Assembly (NCBI RefSeq): GCF_905220415.1
Contig: NC_059538.1
Location: 8,680,001-8,744,000, forward strand
DNA from: Colias croceus
Lineage: Eukaryota > Arthropoda > Insecta > Lepidoptera > Pieridae
Length of the DNA: 64,000 nucleotides
Reading direction: 5' to 3'
Below the pieces are notes generated by a model, which searched no databases, was not told the DNA's origin, and worked only from the letters and a program-made list of their open reading frames with translations. Made by a program: the position numbers and the translations under genes. Below are positions 23,814 to 35,654 of the stretch, piece after piece; position 1 is the stretch's first letter; every line of letters starts with the position of its first letter.

Positions 23814-26800
23814 CTGTGGAAAAGGAAATCCTTTAAATCGAAATTAAAACCGTAATTGGGCAAAATTTTTGAAAGTTATTTTTGTATGTATGGCTCTTGT
23901 TATAGTAGATATTATCCTGAATTTTAAAGTAAAAGATGAAAGACTTTATAGAACACTGCTTTCTAATTATAAAGTTGTTACCAGTTAAATGGACTGATTT
24001 ATTATTATTAATAGTCAAGGACGCTAATAATAAAGCCTTATTACAGAAATATTGACAAGCAAGGGCAAATAAAGCATAAGTATACATTTTTTCATATAAG
24101 ACATGAAGGCGAAATAATATCAACAGCATCTGCTTCAATTTTGTATGTCAGAGGAATATTTTCTCGGACATAAGAAGAAAATATACGGACGGTGCACAAA
24201 AATATTTATATATCCGTCATATCAAAGCTCGAAAATAAAAATTGGCCGATATTAAACAAAACTGGCAGCAATTGAATAAATTCACGAAGTTCTAAATTCT
24301 TATGACATAATAATTCAGGTACAAAGGTATTCCTTTCAAAACATACAGTTTTCTATCCAAGTGCAATTGAATTATGACCGCAGTGTTTATGTGACATAGT
24401 TTAGACAGTGTCTCGGTACCATCTCTCGCTTCTAAAACGTTTGCATACAAAACCTCATCCAAATACAACCTTATTGTAATTCCAACAGAATAAAACTGAA
24501 AGTAGCAAATGATCGTATCAAATTTATATTAAACGCGCATTAGCGACACGGCTCACGACTAATTGAAGACCGCAGCAGCAGGATAAAGCGTTGGGTTCCT
24601 TGAAGCTGGCCGCTTGTGATTATATCGCCACTAAACGAGCTTTGTTCGAGATAACCGCTCCGAGTGCAGTTAAACGCTCTTTTGATTAAGATAAAACTGA
24701 CTTTAATCGAAATGAATGAAGCTTTTGTTGCAATTAGCTGTGTTATTGGAGATGAGGATGGTGGAGACTTTCTTTCTGTTAATTAAGCGCTCGTCAAAGA
24801 ATCTTATAATGGGGAATGCAATTACAATTTGTGCGACTCCAAACGTGCCGTCGCATTGTACTGCTGTACATTCGAACGTCAAAGAAGTTCATGCTAGTGT
24901 GACTAACATTGCTAATGAAAAGCATATTAGAGCCTGTCATAATTAAGTCAAGTGCTTTCTCAGAAAGAAAACCGGGCAGGGAGGTAGGGTTTCCAATGTT
25001 CCAAGAACTATACAAGATTATATGAACTGCCCTGATATTTTCCCATAGTTTCAGGATGGAAATTCTATCCAATTTTCTGTAGTTAAGTATAATTTACATT
25101 TTCTTAGAAACTTCCTATCCGTTCTTGTACTTCCAAGATAACGACTTAGAATTTATAGTGGCTAGGTTATACTTAGAACAAAATTATTGCTTTATTTTTA
25201 AGGCTTCTTTAATGGTATCGTACAAATTAATTTGCTAATATATTCAGTCATAAAAATCAAATTATAATGATATAATTTATGAGTATGATAATGCAATAAA
25301 AATATATTAATTGCATCTATTAGGGCTGATTTTTCAATCCTCGGTGAAAACTTATTCGTCGAATAACGTAATATACTACCATTTCAAAATATATTCTTAT
25401 TGCATGCAATTGACAGTTTACAAGTGACATATTAATATTATCGTGTAACATACTTTATTGGACGGGTAAGTTTTAACCAGGGATTGAAAAATCGGCCCTT
25501 AGAAGAATCTTTTACTCTTGCAAATTTGGCATAACGTATTCGCTTTTTCATTCCCCTGCAAAGCGAAGAAAAATAGATAATAATGCGAACTTTAACGTTT
25601 ACAGTTTAAACTGACACAAAGTTATCTTTACCCAGATATAAACCCGTTTGAATCTAAGCGAGATAACATTGAAGAGCAATTAAACGCTTAAATTAAAAGC
25701 TAACAAGAGTGTAATTATATCAAAACGATAGTGATTGTAGTTCCTATAATTAAATGATATATTATATTATTCGTTAATTTATGTCTTCGTAAATCTAGCT
25801 TACGCGTTTTTTTTGACGTGAAACTTCTTTAGGCGCGATGAGAGAAAATTTCATGGTCGCATCATGGCAATACCGTCACGTCATGGAGTAAGGCAGTGAT
25901 TTTGTTATCTTTGAATCTTACCAAAGAAGTTTCACTTCTGACACGTGTGCTCGGAACACACACTCTTTTTTATAAAAATCCCAGAAAGTACACATGAAAT
26001 TACTTGAAGTACGAAGGTACCTTAGGGAAATGAAAAGCTGATGTTTCTATGGCTGATCTCTACTTAGACTTGACGCATCATTCATCATCATTGGATTCGA
26101 GAGAGATGAAAGAAAACGCCAAATTTTGAAAGGCCTTAATCAATTTAGCAAGATATTTTCATTATCTACCACTCCGTAATAAATTGACTTAACTTTAATA
26201 AACTGGGAATTACCGATAAAATTGCAGTATCAAAACACATTAAAAGTATTATTCAACAAATTACTTCAAAAATATCTGTAAGACAGTAATTTTTATTTCA
26301 ATGCTCACGATCTCGAAAATATCATTATAACGGTTGCCTATGGAAATCAATCCTTTGCTTAGAGTCAAAGAAAAATAATATAAAGTTCGCCTTGAAATCT
26401 ACTTTTACAAAAGCGGATACCAACGTAGTACTACGTGATCGTAGATACTAGATAGTGATTTTAAATATCGATAAGATAAAATACTTCGAAATAGAAACAT
26501 TACTTCGAACATGCTCCGTATTGATGTCTGCTATATTTTACTCTATTCATTTCTGTTACTTATTAGAGCCGATTTTTCAATGCCCAGATAAACAGTCTAA
26601 TAACTACCCCTCGAATAGATTTATTCAATTGCTTATCTAACTCATAACGGCTCGCCTATTTTTCAATCGTGATTTATTTGATGAATAACTATCTGACCAA
26701 ATATTTCCATATTGGCAGCTCTGCTCTTGGAGTGGCGAAACAAACATATTAAATTAGTCAGGTTACAGCGGGATAGAGTCAACTTGCAATATGTCAACAA

Positions 26801-29800
26801 CCGTCATTATGACTCACGTCAGGAGTGCATTTTAAGTTTATCTTGTGTTCTATGATTGTTGATTATTGTTTTGATTCGAGTAAAGAGTTTTGATTAAATT
26901 TGTGTTAAAATTTATATATTTTACGATGGAAACGACATAAAGGTAGCGTCCGGCAAATTTTCAATGGCATGATCATCAGTAGGAACTATCAAAAACATCA
27001 ATTTCAATATGATTTTAATTGATAATTATTTTATAGAAAGAGGCTTTATTGTAAAAATTCTACGCTCTATGTTATTACATACGAAAATATCCCAAATTTG
27101 ACGCGTCAGTTGTCAACTCAAACGTCTAATCGTCGAATAGCACGCTATCTGGCCGTTGGAGCAGCAGATAGATTTATTTCTCAAATAACGTAGTTATTCG
27201 ATAGATAAGTCCTATTCGTCTATTGAAAAATTGAATATTTTGTTAACTGAAGAATAAAGTCTATCTAGCTGTTTATCTGGGCATTGAAAAATCGGCCCTT
27301 AATTAAATTAATTAATTTAGCACGTATATGTCATGAAGTTATAAATAGGGTAATTTTTCATAAAGCCCACGCATTGTAAATAATTACTAGCTGCTTAGGG
27401 CAAAACAAATTATTTGGAGCGAGATTGGGTGACATTCGATATTTCTAAATACATAGTTTTGATAACTCGTACCCTTTGGCTGGGGTTATTTTCAAAAAAT
27501 AAATCTATTTATAACTTGTTCTATAAAATTACAAACTGCCATAAAATATATCACACACTACACGCACGTCACACGCCACACACGCACAGCACACATACAA
27601 AACACGCACACACACACAATTCACGCGAATTTGAATTTTTCGCGCCCGACACGGTCGCGTTGTGCTGCATGACACACAAACACCCACCTCTTGAACATGA
27701 GCCCCTTGGCGAACTCGTACAGCTCGAGGTCGAGCGAGTTGAGCCGCTTGATGTGCGCGACCTGCGCGGGCGACAGCGCCGCCAGCGTCGCGCCCGACAC
27801 GGTCGCGTTGTGCTGCGTGAACGGCACAGCGAACCGGAGGTTGAACGTCTCCTCGAACACGTATTGGGATATCTGTTGGAAATTTAGTAATTTTCAGCAT
27901 GGCAATGAGTAAAGTATCTTTACTAGTTACTTAACACTGGACTGGACAATATGAGATATATTTATAAAAAGAAATTTATATGCTAATGGAAACAAAAAGC
28001 TCTATTAGACAAATAAATGTAGGTATTTATGTGTCTTCTTAAACTAAAAAAAGTGTGTAATTTTAACCATCGATAGAAATATTATGAATTCTAAACTAAC
28101 GTAGTCTCTATGTTACATCCGAACCACTAAAAAGATTTGGTTTTATAATAGCTCATTGGAAGATAGACTAGGCTCATGACCGAAAAATTGATGGTGCCAA
28201 AATGCATCTTTTAATATCCCAGATATAGATGGAATTGGACCAAACTACTTTTTTTATGCATTATGTGAGTATACTATAAAAAAGTGCCATTTTTAGGAAT
28301 CATAAAAGCAATTTGACGATACGACATACTCTGTGCCGTGAAATAAAAAAGGTTTCAGAATTACTGCCATAACATAGGAGCATTAATTAAGTCCTTGGAA
28401 GATGCTTAAGGTTTCCCTGTACACGTGTAAATTTTCCTTTAACCTTCAATAAGAATTACCAACTCTATTCCCACATTAATAATTCATAACTGAATTCTAG
28501 AGCAGGTCTGGCTAAAATTTCTCTAACAAAAATAGCATCCTCTTACGTAACAATAGCGCATGTTAATCGTTGGCATTTACAATGTACATCAATAATTTTA
28601 TGAATATGCAAAACCACTAATCAGTAATAAAATAAGTTGCTCTGAAGCGGATATTAATTTGAACATATTTGCAAACATAATAAGTTCCACTCAATGAAAA
28701 TTAAACTGGCACAATTCTACTCCAGCAATGATAAATATTTTACTAAATGCTCAGAATAATGCGTGGAATATCGAATGAAGTGAACTGTTTTAGTGCAAAT
28801 TGTAGTAATGAATCAATTGGAAATAGTGAATCTAACAAATTGCAGTAATAAATATAGTACCTTTGATTATATTATTGTGAGCTTATTTTGTCTAGTGAAT
28901 GTTTATTGAAAGTTCTTGGTAATGTTTATCAGTATTATCTTAATTTCATTTCCTTAGTAGCATTAGACCTTAAAAAATTAGTTCTTATTATCTCAAAACA
29001 GTAATTCAATTCCTCTATCACATCGTAGAAAAGTATTTAATACAATGAGCTCTAATATTCATACCAAGAAATCATAGAGCAAAGTCGTGCTGGTGGCTAG
29101 CGACAAATGCACGTACAGATAGGAACAATGAGTTAAGTGCAAATAATGGCACTTATCTCCTGTCAGGGTCACTGGACTCGAATGGCTTTTAGACATTAGC
29201 CGACCCACTTACATAACTCGCGCACATTACCAAGGAAAACGTCGCAGAACTGTGATCGATGCGACTTTTGCACATTTTGTTTTCCAACTCGGACTTCAGG
29301 TATTTATAACCTGACTGATGTATAATGTATGAGGATAAACAGTTGCTGAGGTAAACTAAATGTGTTACGGAGAATTTATACCGCGGTAGTTGTAAATTGC
29401 GTTTGCCTCCATCAATCTTATTTATGTGATTCTCTCGAGTAAGATTGTCAAAAAATCATTATCATTTGGACGGTATGAACTAAATGGTTATCCGTTTATT
29501 TTTATCATAAAAATTGTATTCCTTCTTTCAGCCGACAAATGCCAAGACCGCCAAGATCCATGACTACTGGTTGTTGGCCAAGTTTCACTATCAACTCCTT
29601 ACTCTTCACCGAACACTTACCTTCTGAAACTCAGTCAGCCCGAAGTACGACATGGCCGCCAAGTTTCGCTTGGCTGACGCCAGAAGCACCCTGTCTGTTT
29701 CGCTGTTGCGGTGCCGCAGCGTGCCGTTGTAGCAGCCGACGAGCGCCAAGTCCGCCAACATGCGGGTTTGCCGATTGTTGGCCAAGTTCCACTGACAACC

Positions 29801-32695
29801 AGTGAATTCCTCGAGCGTCACCCCCCGCCATGACTCGCCTGTGTAGCATGAGGGCACTTCTGCCGCTGTGTTAGAAAAAAATTGAATCAATTTAAGGATG
29901 ACAATACTTCGGCCGCTGTTTTGGATAAAAATTTTGAATGAATGTGAGGTTATAACGCGTTAAATTAAAATCCCTTGAAAAGTCTTTAATTTATATACTT
30001 TCATCTAGTTATGTCTAAGACTGTGTTATTTTTGTATAATTCTAATATCGTTTTAGAGAAAATTTCATGTGCTTTATTCATTAAAGTTTCGTTGAACCTA
30101 GTTAGGTTCAACTTATTATGTGCGTGATTAAGAATTTAAGAGTCCAAGACCTAGTTGACTGAAATAATGGTAGGAATTTTAATATATTTAAACTAATTTG
30201 GTACAATAGTTAAATTTCGTGACTCTATAATAAGAATTTCAAAGAATTCTAGCCCAAATTTTAATGATTTAATACAAATACGAAATAATAATTTATTTCG
30301 AATTAAATAATAGTTAAGAATAAAATATAACTTGTATTAAACATATTCTGGACTGCCTTATGTGCACGCTCGAGTAACAGAACATACTATATTCATCAAT
30401 AATAGACTGTCCTACATTAAGAATATGAAGACAAATACAGAGCAACGAAATGTAGTTTAGTACATTAATACTGAATAATAGTCATTTAAACAAATATATT
30501 TCTGTAACTGTTGAACTGAGCACTTAAAAACCATCTATGTACACACAATAAACAAAAATCTAATCTCTCCAAAATCCACACCAAAAAGGACGTGCTATGA
30601 TTATCATATCTATCCAATAAAAGAATTATATCGAGCGGAGACTAAAGTCTAAAACAAACAATATCAAACGGCTTCCTGCAATAAACGCATTGTAATGAGC
30701 CCGTTCGTTGTATAAACATCGAATGAATAAGTAATATTGTGCGGCGCTTTCTCGTCACCGTCACACTTTATTAAAAAAATCTAATAATTTCATGTTCTTA
30801 AACGATTACGCGTGTTTTGCGACAAGGAATTCATGTTATATCTTGGCAAACGATTATAAAAGTGTTACACTTTTAGTAAAGTTAATAAATTAAAAATGTT
30901 TTTTTTTAAACCTTGGACTTACGACTAAGGACTAAGCTATGTCTATAAGAAACCAGTATAATTATATTTTAAAGTTTGAAAACAAATGTATGTGTATGGT
31001 TCAAAATATTGCGGTACGGTGTACTAAGTAGAGAATATATTCAATTTGTAAAGGATAAAGCTAGATGTACAGAAATCTCAATCACGCAGGAGCTGAGGTA
31101 TCATCACGCTTCGTAAACATCAGCAAATATAATGTTTGTTTTAAAATTACCAGCTTTAATTCTAACACTGAAATTTGTACAACATTGTTTAATAGATAAA
31201 TATTTACCAAAAATTTAGAACACGTGTTTCGTTCCGTAATATAAACAAAACAATCATGCTATCATGACTTTATTAATTTTAATATTGACAGGCTTGTGTA
31301 ATACTATCTTGCTTAAATTACAAAGTAGCGATCTGTCTAGGTTTCGCCCATAGTACATAATATTATACAGCCACAAGCACTCGGGGATCACGTACATATC
31401 CAAAGGTGTAAGAATTTTTGAAATAGGTCCCGTAGTAAATGGTATTGACTCGCTCAAAAAAAACTCTTCATCTTTATATTCTTCGAATAGAAGTATAGAT
31501 ATTATGTTACTTTATGAGGACGGAATACAGAAAAGCTTTTACGCCGTTGCAGCTAATAGTATCTGTATGAATTAAGTCTGGCGATAGATTTAGGTACAGT
31601 CTAGATTACCACAAAGACCCTTTATGGTAATCTAGACTGTACTTATTACCAAGCTCAAAGCCACGGGCCCAAAACAATATTGTTACAATAAAACAAAAAT
31701 ATACTAAAAATCATATAAAATCTTACCAGTAGCGGTTCGTCCTTGACACCAGTGTCTTGAGCCCTTCCATGTCGCTCCTCGCTTCACGTGCCTGTACTCC
31801 GATAAGTACCTATGAAAACAAACAAACGTATTAACTTTATAGTTTATACTGACTATAGGCAAATTAAATTATATTGGCATTTACTTGTGGAATCTTCAAA
31901 TTGCAATACTACGTATAAAACAAGCAAAATGCATTTTTATGCAAAATTATAACCAGTTTTGCAACTATATGTTACAACATATAAATATTGCAATTGAATA
32001 TTTATAGAATTTTATAACATAAACTAAAACTACTATCAATTTATATTCAATGCTTATAATTGATGAAAATATACAATATAATATTCAAATGTAGTTAACA
32101 ACGAAACATTTTCCCAATAATAGGACATGAAACAGAACAAATATGGATTCAAAAATAATATATTTATGTGCTTTAATAATTGTATAATTGTATGTCTAAT
32201 GCTTTAATAGAAGTAAAATCCATACTAATATTATAAATGCGAAAGTAACTCTGTCTGTCTGTCTGTCTGTTACTCAATCACGCCTAAACTACTAAACCAA
32301 TTTGCATGAAATTTGGTATGGAGATATTTTGATACCCGAGAAAGGACATAGGCTACCTTTTATTGCGATATATGTACCACGGGCGAAGCCGGGGCGGACC
32401 ACTAGTATTATCTATATAATAGATTTATCATAATATAACCGATAACGTATTGATAAACGCGATTTATCCACAGGTTTAAAGTAAGTATTCGAAAGTAAAT
32501 ACGAATAATAGAACGAATCGCGAAAATCCTTGATCTCGACCAATCACAATAATAGGTGTAATGCATTACCTGGACACAGGTTCTCTAAGAAGTGTTATAT
32601 AGAAGTATCTTCTATGAACTGCGGAACCTTCGTGCCTATCCAACTCTCCCCCTACACACGCTGTCAACTCCGTGAAGTCGGCGTGCAGGCCACAC
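23669..32695 (-). CDS. Hs6st: Heparan-sulfate 6-O-sulfotransferase, C-terminal five exons (partial gene)
   Basis: The family moves sulfate from PAPS to the 6-O position of glucosamine in heparan sulfate, in the Golgi, and shapes FGF and other growth-factor signalling. CDS join on the minus strand: 32695-32570, 31809-31727, 29865-29621, 27872-27688, 23813-23669. All four introns are GT-AG and the phases agree at every junction, giving about 260 residues. Family hallmarks in order are CGLHAD (contains the proposed catalytic His), YFYITLLREPVSR plus YLSEYRHV (3'-phosphate binding region of PAPS), NLANNRQTRMLADLALVGCY, FGLTEFQK and FEETFNLRF. Two N-glycosylation sequons (NGT, NAT) sit where vertebrate HS6STs also have sequons. 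Introns are about 760, 1811, 1748 and 3874 bp. Full-length members have roughly 400 residues; the N-terminal anchor and the HIQKTGGT-type PAPS loop are missing here. The identification is from recognised family motifs and I am very sure of it. Confidence 0.95.
25323..25498. mobile_element. TTA-flanked MITE, 176 bp (PIF/Harbinger-like)
   Basis: gggctgatttttcaatcc at the left is inverse to ggattgaaaaatcggccc at the right, with TTA directly outside each end (25320-25322, 25499-25501). GG-starting inverted repeats with a three-base TTA target are the PIF/Harbinger pattern. It lies in the last Hs6st intron. Confidence 0.85.
25818..25935. mobile_element. Short inverted-repeat element, about 118 bp
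   Basis: gtgaaacttctttag (25818-25832) is inverse to ccaaagaagtttcac (25921-25935) with one mismatch. The segment following on the right (cacgtgtgctcggaacacac) may belong to it. In the last Hs6st intron. Confidence 0.55.
26566..27298. mobile_element. TTA-flanked MITE, 733 bp (PIF/Harbinger-like)
   Basis: gagccgatttttcaatgccc and on to agataaacag is inverse to the right end (ctgtttatctgggcattg...). TTA lies outside both ends (26563-26565, 27299-27301). The outer 16 bases are nearly those of the 176-bp MITE at 25323, so both probably used the same transposase. A second, inner inverted motif (ctatttttcaat near 26657; attgaaaaattg near 27224) gives it a nested look. Confidence 0.85.
27547..27626. 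repeat. CA-rich low-complexity tract
   Basis: Irregular cacac / cgcac runs beside the intronic exon-copy at 27640. It could promote slippage or unequal exchange there. Confidence 0.7.
27640..27672 (-). repeat. Intronic copy of 33 bp of an Hs6st exon
   Basis: This segment matches 27788-27820, inside the FEETFNLRF exon, at all but one base (core cgcgcccgacacggtcgcg). It starts about 15 bp into the intron after the splice donor. Read in frame it would still give QHNATVSGA. The two copies are 148 bp apart in direct orientation. Confidence 0.9.
27688..27872 (-). CDS. Hs6st: Hs6st exon, FEETFNLRF
   Basis: 185 bp. Acceptor ttccaacag before 27872, donor AAGAG|GTGGGT. It starts in phase 0 with ISQYVFEETFNLRFAVPF, then QHNATVSGAT (N-glycosylation sequon), and closes with LDLELYEFAKGLMFK plus two bases of an Arg codon. 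It is much more GC-rich than its surroundings. A near-perfect 33-bp copy of the QHNATVSGA stretch is repeated in the intron just past the donor (27640-27672). Confidence 0.95.
29531..29600 (-). pseudogene. Decayed partial copy of Hs6st exon in the following intron
   Basis: Without gaps this segment matches exon bases from 29735 onward at about 49 of 65 positions, including ttgttggccaagtt. On the minus strand it would encode the NLANN...LAxLAxVG block but has in-frame TAG and TGA codons, so it is dead. It starts about 20 bp inside the intron after the donor of the exon it resembles. Confidence 0.8.
29621..29865 (-). CDS. Hs6st: Hs6st exon, NLANNRQ / LADLALVGCY
   Basis: 245 bp, 81 full codons after the split Ala. 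Acceptor taacacag before 29865, donor CAGAAG|GTAAGT. It contains CYTGESWRGVTLEEF, the most conserved block of the family NLANNRQTRMLADLALVG, an N-glycosylation sequon (CYNGT) and SYFGLTEFQK at the end. The donor is strong. A decayed partial copy of this exon lies in the following intron at 29531-29600. Confidence 0.95.
31594..31642. other. Perfect 18-bp hairpin in Hs6st intron
   Basis: gtacagtctagattacca at 31594-31611 pairs perfectly with 31625-31642, leaving a 13-base loop. It lies about 85 bp past the 5' splice site of the YLSEYRHV exon. It could be a small foldback transposon remnant, an RNA hairpin or a splicing-related structure. The sequence does not decide between these. Confidence 0.8.
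31727..31809 (-). CDS. Hs6st: Hs6st exon, RYLSEYRHV
   Basis: 83 bp. Acceptor catag before 31809, donor ACTG|GTAAGA. The first base completes the Arg of VSR, then YLSEYRHVKRGATWKG and a Cys-containing stretch (HWCQGRTAT) follow. It lines up with the vertebrate segment that follows the 3'-phosphate motif. It ends one base into an Ala codon. Only 83 bp, so a plain ORF search would miss it. Confidence 0.94.
32219..32405 (+). mobile_element. Non-autonomous Helitron-like element (subfamily B)
   Basis: Starts TCCATACTAATATTATAAAT, has a (gtct)5 run, and ends gccggggcggaccaCTAG followed by T; 187 bp. It lies in the Hs6st intron just left of the GLHAD exon. It is almost identical to the reverse copy at 46955-47141. 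Confidence 0.85.
32570..32695 (-). CDS. Hs6st: Hs6st exon with GLHAD and 3'-phosphate motif
   Basis: 126 bp. The acceptor is cccag before base 32695 and the donor is AG|GTAATG. The exon begins with the last base of a split codon (probably the Trp of the family motif GW-x-CGLHAD), runs 41 codons and ends with AG of an Arg codon finished in the next exon. Visible are CGLHADFTELTACV, in which the His is the proposed catalytic base of the family, and YFYITLLREPVS, the strand and helix that hold the 3'-phosphate of PAPS. The exon just before it was not found in this window. Confidence 0.95.
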
Positions 32696-35369
32696 CTGGG
32701 AACAAAAGAAAAGTCATTTAGTAAATTATTTTTAAATGAAGTAGATAATAATTATTTCTAGGATGCAAATAAAAATCAATTAAAAAATCTCAGAAATTTT
32801 CAGAAGAAAGAAAACTTAAAAAATTTATCATTGATCCAGAATACAAGACAAACAAAGTAAAAATAACACGCCTAGAAGATGTTCAAAATCAAGCACGTAA
32901 ATCGCGATTGTTAGAGTTTTTTAACGTAAACCAAAACTGTAAATAAGGTATAGGAAATATCTCAGACGGCATTAAATTAAAGCTCAATAGATATTTGAGC
33001 TTCATACAATCGAACGACTTTCAGTATTCCCTCACCGAGCTGCACTTCCAAATCCCACACGATCGTATAATAAATAAATCCGACGGTGAGAGCTGAGAAC
33101 ACGCTTTACTTTGTCGCGTGTCCAGTCAAGCGTAAACCCCAGATAGTTTGGCACAATGCACGCTACACAATACATCTGCTATTTTACCGCTCGATTCTAT
33201 GTTACCAATATTGTTTATACTTGATATTTGATGCGGAATACTGTCTATATTATTTATTGGGTAGGATTATAAAGTCCCTTTCATGAAGCCACTAAATTAA
33301 TCTCATAACTGTAAATGTAATGAAAGATTTAGTTTCCTTTCCCCTATACATTTGTAATGAGCAGAATGGTTTCCGACTCTGACTCTTGCACGAGCCAATT
33401 AGCAAATTTAAAACCGCATCCACCATCAATCTTTATTATCACTTGGGGGAACTCTGCTCACTGACAAATAACAGACACATCATTATTTATTTGTACTACA
33501 TCTGTACTTTGATAACGAAATTTCGAAATTGTACAAGATTCGCTGTTGCTGTCTCTTTGTGAAATATTACGAGACTGTGATTGATGTTGTTTTCAAATAT
33601 CTCAAATAGTCTATATCTATAATTTTTTTGTCTATATAAAATGTCAATTTGAAATCGCAATTTAAGATACGAATACTCCCTATTTCTTATGTCGATATTG
33701 AAGTGATAATTCTAGTATCCAAATATCCGTTCTCTGTTTCGCAGCTGCAGTAATGATTGGGAATTACATGCAATAAATTCTTTCCGCTTTCCTCTTACAC
33801 ATTCACTATCAATACCGCAAGCATTAGAATCGAACGTTTTAGCTTCAGTAATGCAATGAATGGCATTAATTTAACGCAAATCGAGTGGAACTCTAAATCA
33901 ATTTGACTAGTCGATTAATCGCTTAAACTAATTTCCTCGTTCTGCTCTGATATAGGACTAATTGAATTAAATATATCTTGGATAACTGGATTCCTATCAT
34001 ACCCTTTCAAGTGCATATGTGAATTCATAGAAGAATTATTATTGTTTTTAGTTTCATTTAGATTGAGTGGGCAGTGGCTCTGGATGTTTTGTATTGCAAT
34101 AATAACGATGTTTAAAATGTTACTTATATCAAAAACAGGTAAGTAATTTTATATTAAACTGTAATTCAACACTAATGAACTGACAATGGTAGGTTCTTAA
34201 ATATTTCTTGAACTAATGTACAAAATGTTGTTTAATAATCGCAATCTATCCGTACTGCTCAATAGTTTTTATATGATTACAAACCAAACATCAAAATGAC
34301 CCCTCAAATATTTTGTTCTCACGTTCAAACTTTTTAATCAATGAAACAAGTCATCCTTTTCATTCCTATCTTCTACTCTCGATTCACACACACACAGCCC
34401 TTGTGTATCCGATGTCTTCTTAATTGGTTCCATAGATCTATTTCGTGATCAAATATCTCCTGCTTGTAATCAATGGTGCCCACTTTAAGTTCGCACAAAG
34501 CATTCTTCGTATTTAACACGAGTGTTTTGGATGTAATTATTGCTATCTGTCGACCCGGAAAATGCTTTTAGTGATAGTGAGTAGGATCCGCTTTTTGGCG
34601 AACGTTTTAACGTCATAAGAGGACATGAGACAAGTTGTGTGTGTTCAACGTGGCATATTAACAAGCATTCGTATAAAGAGATTTATTCCTTCCCTGTTGG
34701 AGTAAATGAGATTGAAAAACTAATTCGCTCTGTTAACAGCAATCGAACGTTGCATATTCTTAATGCTGCAATGTAATTAATGTTACATACGTTTTGTGAC
34801 TGCTCTTTAGATCTATTTTAGTGACGTGACCCAATTCGCGTCGAAGGTAAGCGAAAGATGCCATCCGTACTTTAATTATGTACGGTGTACCTAATTATTA
34901 ATATTGTGCACATCTCATTTAGGATTGGGACATTAACAACAAAATATCATATATGTCGGCGTTGTCTAGGTTACCAGCAAACAGCAGCAAATAGCAGGGA
35001 GTGATCTAGATTCCAAAAAAAAGATTAAACTTTGGGAGTAGATTTCAAGCATAAAAGAGTTTGATAGTTAAAACGAGGCGGGTGTTATTAATGCTTTGAA
35101 TTCATTTGAAAAATTTAATTAAATCTTTACAATTTCCAATCTCTCATTTCGTAGTCGTAAATTGTTAATAAAATGGTTCAATTTTAGCTATCATTAAATT
35201 ATATTGCCAATAGCCCTCAATAGTGCACCTTTGTTTGCTATGTCATCTCATCATCGTCAACATCCCGATATAATTATCCAGTGTCGACAGCGCGCCAAGA
35301 CGCAATTAACTCTGTTTAACATATTAATTACTAATCACAAAATGTTGAACCCGAATCCATAGAGGATTA
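32696..35369. other. Probable Hs6st intron sequence
   Basis: Follows the first exon found, upstream in gene sense. The exon with the PAPS loop was not seen here. A few short open stretches (such as 33140-32990, minus strand) lack support. Confidence 0.45.
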
Positions 35370-35654
35370 GGGTGCTTTACCATCAATAATGTGCTAGGAA
35401 AAAGGGTCGTGCGAGGATGCGTTACGAAGCTGTCAAATGTCTTCTATTGCTCAAAATTATAGAACTAATAAACCTCGCATACATAACTCGCACACATCCC
35501 TCACTTGTTTTGTATGCGCAATAACCTAGCTTCACTGAGCGGTTTCCATCAGAGCTGTGCTGAGTGAGGCGAGGTAAATGAAGCGATACTATTCGTTATT
35601 TAAAAAGACACTACTCACTACACATCCTGGCATATTATTGGTGGAAAAGCACCC
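35370..35654. mobile_element. TTA-flanked MITE, 285 bp (PIF/Harbinger-like)
   Basis: gggtgctttaccatcaataa (35370 on) is inverse to the right end (ttattggtggaaaagcaccc) with few changes; similarity runs about 30 bp. TTA lies outside both ends (35367-35369, 35655-35657). Confidence 0.85.

Noticed and set aside
27414..27900. Long open frames in other frames over the GC-rich Hs6st exon
   Set aside because: Shadows of the real minus-strand exon 27872-27688.
32990..33140. Minus-strand stretch reading NYLGFTLDWTRDK, similar to a LINE RT motif
   Set aside because: Only about ten residues look alike and no neighbouring RT motif is present.
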